This document shows positions 57,098 through 64,000 of a stretch of DNA of 64,000 nucleotides, in pieces (the first letter of the stretch is position 1; each line of letters opens with the position of its first letter). The notes under the pieces are model-generated. The model saw only the letters and a list, made by a program, of their open reading frames with translations. It had not been told where the DNA came from and made no database searches. The position numbers and the translations under genes were made by a program. Origin of the DNA: Dryococelus australis (taxonomy: Eukaryota > Arthropoda > Insecta > Phasmatodea > Phasmatidae); assembly GCA_029891345.1 (NCBI GenBank), contig CM056994.1, positions 61,535,251-61,599,250 of the forward strand. Reading direction: 5' to 3'.

Positions 57098-57612
57098 TTC
57101 TGACATGATATTTTGCAAGGAACCCAAGTGCATGTGACTCGACTACCACCCTGGCTACCACCCTAGCATCTGACGCCTCTCTTGTGCAATTTGTCATCCC
57201 CACAGCTTGCTGAGACCTGCATGTCTCCTACGTCATCGACTGATCACCTGGTCCTTGTGACACACGGACTGTGCCATGTGTTGTGACCTGCTCTCATTGC
57301 AGTCTGTGCACAAACCCCCCTCCACCCTACCAGAAAACAAAATATAATTCTTGCTCGAGACGTCAAACACAGTAGACGTGTTCCGCGCCATGCTGGAGGA
57401 GGAGAACAGTATATTTGAAGAATATGTGCGGTACCGGCCAGAATCCAACAGGTGTCCTCCTCCAGCACCTTATGACCGAGTTAGCTTTTATGGCAGGTCT
57501 CATCTGAGACATCATCCAAGATGGCAGAATCCAAGCTGGTGGTGGCACCTCAGAACCTCAACCCCCAGCCCTTGTCCTCGGAGAAAATATTTCTATTTAC
57601 TTCTGAAACACT

Positions 57613-58058
57613 TCATTCTGCAAAAAAACAAAGGGTCCCCATTACAACCCACAAGAAATTTATCTTAGGACTGTCCTGTTCATGTTCTCCGGTCACATGA
57701 GGATTTTCTGTGCCTGATATTCTGCACCTATGTTCATTAACTTTTCCTGAAACATGATACATTGATCCATCACTGAAACAGATTTGTGGAAGAAATTCAG
57801 GATCTGCCTCAATGCAATTCAGCATGTCCTCACCAAATGCTTTTCAACGTGGCTTGTCATTTGGTTGAAGGTGCACTTTATACACATAAATATGGAAACG
57901 TTTGTGAAAGACATTGTGCATTGATGCTCATGGTATGTCAAGTTAACAACTAGTAACACGGATCCACTTCCTAGGATTCCTTGCAAATGCCTCATGCACC
58001 TGTGCAATACTTTCTGCTGCAATTGATGGTCTCTCGCTGCTAGTGCCCTTAAAACCAT
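57613..58058 (-). pseudogene. DDE transposase fragment (insect Tc1/mariner-like family)
   Basis: Two minus frames, 58,058-57,819 and 57,825-57,613, overlap by a frameshift. The first has HTH-like 'QKVLHRCMRHLQGIL'. The second has ICFSDGSMYHVSGKVNEHRC, GTENPH and EHEQDSPKINF, which match the block FxDExxFHxSGKVNxHNxRIWGxENPHxxxEHxRDSPK of a widespread insect DDE family. The catalytic acidic residues are partly changed (SDGS in place of SDEA). The C-terminal half is not recognisable. Confidence 0.7.
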
Positions 58059-58069
58059 TCCTGACTCTT

Positions 58070-58995
58070 TAACATATTAGTTCTCGATAACTGCTTCTTC
58101 GTGTTGGAAAGTATCAATGGTACACTGTTCCAAACTTTTGCTGCACCTGTGTTACAAATTTTAAATTACCAAATTACAAGTTAGTTTTTTCCTGCGGTAA
58201 CACCATTACTGTTTATACGACAATCAGCATCACCACTCGCCGTATGGCCGAACTAGCCCAATGGTACAAAGTTATGCATAAACTCTAACAGTTGTCAGTC
58301 ACGTCGTATGTAATAATATTTTCATTTCATAGGGGCATGAAGTTGTATACATAATTTGTGGACACTGTATTTCTCGTGTCACATTTGATAGTAAAATTGC
58401 CTTGGATAACAGTGTATTTATGCATATAATATTGTATATGGAATGAACCCATAATCACAGAAAGTACCAAACAAAAATGCGCAATTACGAAGTGTACAAT
58501 GCTGGTTAAGTGAAACGTCCCCCTATTCAGATATCATGTGGAAAAGCTGTGTTTAGTTTTAGCAGCCAGAAGGTTTCACCTTACTTACTTACATTATGAG
58601 TCATGCAATATTAGACAAAAAGGCAATCTCTTTACAGGTGTACATCTAAGCAGTACCAACATTTAACTATAATACGAACCATTAATTTTTTTTTTGTCTC
58701 CTGTTTTTGTAACACCAGTCAACATTTCTTGGGCACTTAGGACTGGAATCACTAAGTAAACAAGGGCTTAAATAATTACAGCTCACAATGTACTTTTATG
58801 GCAATTCATTATGAGGTCAGACACAGAAACATAATTTGGGGCCCACTATAATGAGGACTATTACCTTTAGTTCTAACCATTTTTCAGTCCAATACAGAAA
58901 CTTCAACTTCTTGGAGGCTGCCATTCTAAACCTAGTTACAATACAGATTGCAAAGTTATTACAGAAACTGATCCTTAGAAGTACAAAACACATAC
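58070..58995. other. Intron sequence, no supported gene
   Basis: AT-rich, between the DDE fragment and the exon. Nothing recognisable. Confidence 0.6.
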
Positions 58996-59164
58996 CTGGG
59001 GTCAATATTGATGTAACTGATGACAGCATCCATCACAGAGTACTTATGCACCATGTCCGATGCTAGGATACGGGACTGACATGCAATGACTCTTATCATC
59101 TTGAGTGCCTCCACCAACGGCACTCCATACACAGACTTCATGTCCACTCGGCTGCCAGCACCAA
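58996..59164 (-). CDS. Exon (first visible) of minus-strand helical-repeat gene, RPAP1-like
   Basis: On the minus strand the acceptor CTGTTTTGTGGCACAG ends at 59,165 and the donor CAG|GTATGTG begins at 58,995. The 169 bases start with two bases of a split codon and end with two bases of another (AG|G). Residues read VDMKSVYGVPLVEALKMIRV, then IACQSRILASDMVHKYSVMD, then AVISYINIDP. The helix ALKMIRVxACQSRxLASxxV matches the form I recall for RPAP1/MINIYO ('ALKLLRVLAxxGRxLAxxL'). RPAP1 is described as an RNA polymerase II assembly or import factor. The upstream exon must lie beyond the window, giving an intron of more than 4.8 kb. Confidence 0.75.
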
Positions 59165-59501
59165 CTGTGCCACAAAACAGGAAGCACACATGATACCTCC
59201 ATCACCACGCTTTTCAACTTCCAGCCACACAACGTATTTCAAAGCAATTTCTGAAAGGTTGAAAATGGAATCTTGTTTTGTGATGCATGGTCAAATGTGA
59301 ACCCTTTCTCACACTTGCACACTTTAAAATTAAGTAGAAAGGGAACAAAAACCAATGGATGTCAGTCATAAAGACATTGAAATATGAAAAGATATCAGGT
59401 GGAGGACGGAAGTAACAAAATGTGCAGTGCACATGGTTGAAGGATGGCAGAACAGATGAAGGAGGTGGTAGTTGACCAAGCTCACCAACCAACTACAAAA
59501 T

Positions 59502-60940
59502 GCAGTAATTTGCAAAAAAAATGTATCACCATGGACAAGTTATGTGAGTACAATGAATGTTGCCAGACAATATTGTCATAGCCCAATATGTGTATCATTT
59601 GTGTTTAATGCAGTTTGCTTGTACAGATGTGCCACAAGGGGCCATACATCTCCCTCCATCACTCATAGCTGCAAGACACTGATTCAGGCCTTAATAACAG
59701 TGTGAGCAGTGAGTCACAGAGCCAAGTTTAGTGAACATGCAGCATGTCCCGATGGCACATTCAACAAACCTCTGCCTAGCTGGATGAGTTTGAGAGAGGC
59801 CACATTATCAGCCTCCAAGAGGCCCGTTGGATGATATGGCACATTTCTCGTCAATTGAACCATTCTGTCTACACTGTGAGTCTGTGTTGGATGCAATAGG
59901 AACAGCAGGGTACACACACCCATCGAAAGACTAGGGTCAACCTTGGCGGACTACCAGCAGGGAGGATTGTTTCACTGTGTGGCAGACTGTAAGCACTCTA
60001 CGGGGATCACTGTACACCATCTAAGGATATGTAATTGCAGCTGGGCATACGCCTGCATCCACCAATGCGATATACAGGCGGCTAGCAAAGTAGAATCTGT
60101 CATTGCGGTATCCCTTACATCTATCATTACGACCTGAGCATTGCTGATTACCTATGACCTGCCAGGAATGGGCAATTTGGCAGCTTGTAGACTGATGACA
60201 AGTGGTTAGCGACAAATCATGGTTCTTTCTAGATAAAGACGAACGCCGAATTTTAGTCCGGAGACATCCTGGCTAGTGCCGTGATCCAAGCTACATTGTA
60301 AACTGGCACACCACCCCAAGGAGAGGTGTCATGGTGTGGAGCGCTATTTCCTACAATTCCTGCACCCCACTGGTGGTAACTGAAGGAACACTGAAGAAAC
60401 CCTGACGGCGCAGTGATATATCCAGGAAATTCTGCGACCACGTGCACTTCTTTACTAGTGCGGCTGGACAACCCTATTTTCAAGCAGGATAATGCATGGC
60501 CTCACACAGCATGGATATCTCTTGCCTGCCTTCATGATGTCAACATGGTTCCTTGACTAACAAGGTCCACATACCTCTTGCTGATTAGGAACATTTGGAA
60601 CCAGACTGGACAGCATCTTCGGGTCAGTGGCAAATATGGCAGATCTGGAGTGTCATTTGTGCCAATTGTGGCAGGATGTTCCTTACGAGAACCTTTGACA
60701 TCTGTATGCCTCCATGCGAAGCCCAATCGTATCGCTACCCATCTCCATGCTACGGGTGGTCCAACACTATATGTACTAAGTTCAGCCTGCAAGTGTTTGT
60801 TCCCTGCAATACATGCTTGTGTGGTAAAATATTTTGATGTTTTCAGTATACATACTATGTACCATGTCCTGTGCCAGTTACCCACTTACATACCCCTGTG
60901 GTGGCAACTTCAGGGTGATCAAATTTTTTTTGCAACTGAG
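59502..60940 (+). mobile_element. Tc1-like transposon relic with terminal inverted repeats
   Basis: The left end CAGTAATTTGCAAAAAAAATG (59,503) and the reverse complement of the right end CTCAGTTGCAAAAAAAATTTG share TTGCAAAAAAAAT and then ATCACC. TA dinucleotides flank both ends. A transposase remnant lies inside in the same orientation. The size of 1.4 kb is normal for a Tc1 element. Confidence 0.7.
59745..60785 (+). pseudogene. Tc1-like transposase, heavily decayed
   Basis: Pieces in three frames keep the Tc1 order: DEFERGHIISLQEA (HTH start, about 59,785), 'RQLNHSVYTVS', a block about 60,310-60,370 where 'TPGVMVWGAISY' should be, FKQDNAWPHTA (about 60,478, second catalytic D block), and NRIATHLHATGGPTLY at the C-terminus (about 60,728-60,775). 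Stops occur about every 20-40 codons. The family is the insect Tc1 group with the GGPT.Y end. The region is unlikely to be expressed. Confidence 0.75.
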
Positions 60941-61399
60941 TAGTATATCTGAAGATGATAATGGTAATAACAGAAACAAATTTCAATCTGGGTCAGGGTT
61001 CTTTGGAGATATTTGATGGAAGAAATACACATCAATTTTTAATGCTGTTTCTGAAATGATGAACAACAGAAGATTTATTTGTTAACTTGACCTGGTATAA
61101 AATTAATTGGGTTGCAAAATTAAACACTTCACAAAAAGTTTGGAATAATGATACAGACTGCACAAATGTGTTGAATATACAGTGGATGCCCTATCTACCG
61201 GATTTTCAAGGGATTGTCAAAAAATGTCCATATATGCAGGATTTCATTAGAGGAGGGTTCTGAAATGTACATCAATAACATACAACTTCTGACATTGATT
61301 TTGGGTATAATTAGGGCTGTACATTATCTGTGAGTGAAGTTTAGCTAGTAAACACAATAAAATTAGGAATTTTTAATAAACTTATTACTGTATCCGTAT

Positions 61400-62900
61400 T
61401 ACTGAAAATAATACACCAAAAAACATTTCACCTCAACTTGTTTAAATAAAGAATATAACATCACAAAATACTGAATATAACTGAGTGCAATTGAACACCA
61501 AATGCACGCTGACCTAAAAATTTCAAACCCTCCAAAAATGAAAATAATATGACACCAAATGCAAGTCAAATTTTGAATGTTCCATATACATTCGATCAGC
61601 CAAGAGTGCGCAGAGAGATTATCGATCGGGCAGTGTGTTCACTGCGACTGACGGAGAAGGGGAAGCTGCGGGAGGAGTGAAACCATACTCCTCCAAGCCA
61701 CTACATGTTGACCAGACCTTGCAAAATGTCTGTCTTTTAATTTAATTTAATTTAATTTAATTTAATTTAATTTAATATATTTCATTGCAAAACTTGTAAT
61801 TTTTGAGACATAAATGAATAAAGAAGGTAATTATTTATTTTTTCACATTTTTTAAATAATTAATCATTGAAAACCACGTCCTCTGATTTTCCCGTACACA
61901 TAGCAGTCGCAAATTATGCAGCACTCGGGCTCGGTGCTTACCCATTATCAGGCGACATAAGGTGTCATTTAGGCCCTTACAGGATATCAGTTTAATCAAA
62001 GGATGCACGTCATTGAAATAAATTAATATAAATCCTCCAATTTCCCTGCAGGAAGATACTGAAAATGAACTTTACGCTTGGTAATACAAGTTGCTCGATC
62101 TTCAAACTTTTTTTGGCAACAAGGGGAGGTCAAGTATACACTTCTGGGCATACCATTTTATTATTCACGAAAATGTTGTCCATTGAGTTAACTGATATTA
62201 AGTTTTAAAATCATGTTGATTTTATTCCATATACAATTAAACACCAACTTTACGTAAAAATCATCCTCTAATCACAAAAGAAAATATTTGCAAATAATAA
62301 TTCCTTATTAAAAATTATTGTGTAATGTTTACAGGCAAAACCATTTTCTTTGAAATATTAATGATGATAAGCTATTTTGAGCAATGGATAATTTTCATAG
62401 AATTTCTATAATTGCCAGGTACACTTTACTTGCTCTACGGCCAGGTGTGTAAGGGGTAGCGGCACTCTTTTTTTTTTTTCCTACATAACAGCTTCCCTTC
62501 TCAAACGCATGTAAGGGGAGGAAAAAAAGTGCATGGCTGAGAGACAGAAAGAGAGGTGGGAGGGAGCAAGGACACTAGGTCGCCATGCTGGTTGCTAGGT
62601 AACCACTTGCCCAGACTCATCAGGGGTGTAAGGAGAGGGAGCAAACTAGACTCGCACGTCGCACCGCGCCGCAGAGCAGTGATAATTGGCTGACTGCATG
62701 ACGTATTTCACATCCAATTACTAGACATTTCCATAAACAACCAGCTTAAAAATGATAGTTATGGAAAATCTTAAATGACAGGACCAAAATATATTTTGAT
62801 TGTTGACGCTCTACCTGATAAATGAAATGATACAAGCTTTATCATTATTGATATAGGAGATTTGTCGGGCCCACTGAAAATTAACTGTGGATACAATTTA
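61400..62900. repeat. 1.86-kb hAT-like element, copy 2
   Basis: Aligns in direct orientation with 41,700-43,250: AACTTGTTTAAATAAAGAA, then ATGACACCAAATGCAAGTC, ATCGATCGGGCAGTGTGTTC and CATAAACAACCAGCTTAAAAA. The terminal parts with GATACC words are not conserved, so the ends are truncated or replaced. An expanded (TTTAA)n run of about eight units at 61,736-61,775 is unique to this copy. Confidence 0.7.
61736..61775. repeat. (TTTAA)n microsatellite
   Basis: About eight perfect units inside the repeat copy; copy 1 has only TTTTAAAGTAATTAATT at the same place. Confidence 0.9.
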
Positions 62901-63112
62901 TCAATACGTGCATTTTCGATACGAAAGTCCACTATACATAAATCAAAGCATAGCAATTATAAGTTACCAATGATACCCAAACAAAATGTAAATCAAAGTG
63001 TTTCTATAAAAAAAAAACATTTTTCTATATTACACAAAAATAAACATGACAGAAAAACATTAACTAAATTGGGGCCAAGACTAGGGTGGGTACCTTTCTT
63101 CCCACTGCAGGT

Positions 63113-63310
63113 TTGTACTGTGTATGGCCTCCATGTACATTATACAGCTCCCCGACATGCCGTGGCATGCTTGTAATCAATTTGCTGATGTCACCTGCTA
63201 GAAGCTAGTAGCTCGTATGAGTTCTATAAGTGTTTCTGGAGGTTGTGGACAATTATAAACTGCTGTTTTCAGCTAGTCCCAGACATTTTCAATAGTGTGC
63301 TCTCTGTTCA
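63113..63310 (-). pseudogene. Tc1-like transposase C-terminal fragment
   Basis: The minus-strand translation gives HTIENVWD (usual PIENVWD), then PQPPETLIELIRAT, and after frame breaks 'MPRH..' and a GGHTQY-like end. These are the last conserved blocks of a Tc1/mariner transposase, a different family from the relic at 59.7-60.8 kb. The N-terminal part is absent. Confidence 0.65.
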
Positions 63311-64000
63311 TCACAAAAGAACTATATAACTCTTACCATCCAAAATTTTTGTGAGGTGTTTACTACAAAGAAGCATGCACTGTATGGCATATTGTTCCAC
63401 AAGTTTTTCATTAAACTGCAAACCTTTCACAGTGAAATTATTAAAAATTTACATTGCTTATTACATTAATAACTCATATTCTTTTTTTACATGCATAAAA
63501 TACCATACATAAATATTATTTATTTTATATAAGAAACACGATTAATAAGTAACATCACAGGCTACACTTATGGGCCAGAAAAACTAAACTAGATGAGGCC
63601 ATTGTGAAATAGTACATAGTAGCACTACTTTGCACATCAGATTTTGAGTTAACCAGCAATGTATTAAAAAGTACATATATTTGTAAGTTATCATGAATCA
63701 AGCAACTTTCAAAACAGTGTTTACAAAAGCAGCTTGTAATATATGGGCAATAAAGGCAAAGTTCTGATTCACATGTTCCACCATTTTAGAAGTATAAAAT
63801 GATATTTATTAGTTGTTTTTCTAAATTTTTACAGACATTTTGACTTACTCAGATACATATTTCAGTTTCCTTTTGAATTATACACGATAATACAAACCCT
63901 ACATTTCAATTATTTATAAATATTTTAATATGTAAAATTTTGATTCTTAATGGTGTATACAAAAGAGAATATGTATTCTGATTGATTGATTGATTGTAGA
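63311..64000. other. AT-rich end of window
   Basis: No coding motif. (GATT)n at 63,980-63,997. Confidence 0.6.

Noticed and set aside
57351..57668. Plus ORF of 105 codons next to the DDE fragment
   Set aside because: No recognisable domain; the other strand carries the transposase frame just above.
60532..60885. Minus ORF of 117 codons
   Set aside because: Antisense shadow of the decayed Tc1 transposase.
1..64000. CRISPR array, rRNA or intact tRNA genes
   Set aside because: No regularly spaced repeats, no rRNA-like sequence and no complete cloverleaf seen; the genome is eukaryotic.

Overview
This is a stretch of a large, repeat-rich animal nuclear genome, most likely an arthropod and probably an insect. 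The evidence is AT-rich spacer, short spliced exons with canonical GT/AG borders, two tRNA-derived SINE families with intact target-site duplications, and many decayed transposons (Ty3/gypsy, BEL/Pao, hAT, Tc1, pogo, Polinton-type integrase). Species cannot be fixed from the sequence. There is no prokaryotic-style operon, CRISPR array, rRNA or intact tRNA gene.

The only host gene I can support runs on the minus strand across almost the whole window. Four short exons (58,996-59,164; 45,767-45,868; 6,325-6,616; 2,275-2,346) have acceptor and donor sites and fit together in reading phase. They encode about 211 residues of a helical-repeat protein whose motif order resembles the C-terminal half of RPAP1/MINIYO (RNA polymerase II-associated protein 1). 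The introns are about 13.1 kb, 39.2 kb and 4.0 kb. Nearly everything else in the window is intronic transposon debris.

Layout, left to right. 1-2.3 kb: a proline-rich unassigned ORF, a tRNA-like repeat and plain AT-rich DNA. 2.3 kb: last visible exon. 2.8-3.6 kb: non-LTR reverse transcriptase remnant. 4.5-5.3 kb: LTR-like block with TATA box and primer-binding-like end. 6.3-6.6 kb: exon. 9.06-22.5 kb: a 13.4-kb Ty3/gypsy element with two about 2-kb LTRs and ruined gag-pol. About 26.1-29.05 kb: a second gypsy on the minus strand with a nearly open gag. 29.2-32.7 kb: a third gypsy, LTR plus gag-protease joined to the integrase tail. 32.8-37.3 kb: a hAT transposon with recognisable transposase, cut by an inverted, promoter-deleted LTR of the third gypsy. 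37.3-38.3 kb: a TATA-bearing repeat and a BEL/Pao gag-protease fragment.

40.9-41.2 kb: SINE 1. 41.6-43.5 kb: a 1.86-kb non-coding hAT-like element, with a second copy at about 61.4-62.9 kb. 44.5-45.0 kb: pogo/Tigger fragment. 45.8 kb: exon. 50.0-50.55 kb: MITE-like inverted-repeat element. 51.9-52.1 kb: SINE 2. 53.2-54.0 kb: short hAT derivative. 56.1-57.0 kb: Polinton-type integrase with chromo-like tail. 57.6-58.1 kb: DDE transposase fragment. 59.0-59.2 kb: exon. 59.5-60.9 kb: Tc1 relic with terminal inverted repeats. 63.1-63.3 kb: Tc1 C-terminal fragment.

The mobile elements do not appear to work together. All coding copies carry stops, frameshifts or internal deletions, so the window reads as a transposon graveyard inside one very long host gene. 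I saw no convincing new biological system. The best leads are the phase-consistent long-intron gene and several non-autonomous element families.
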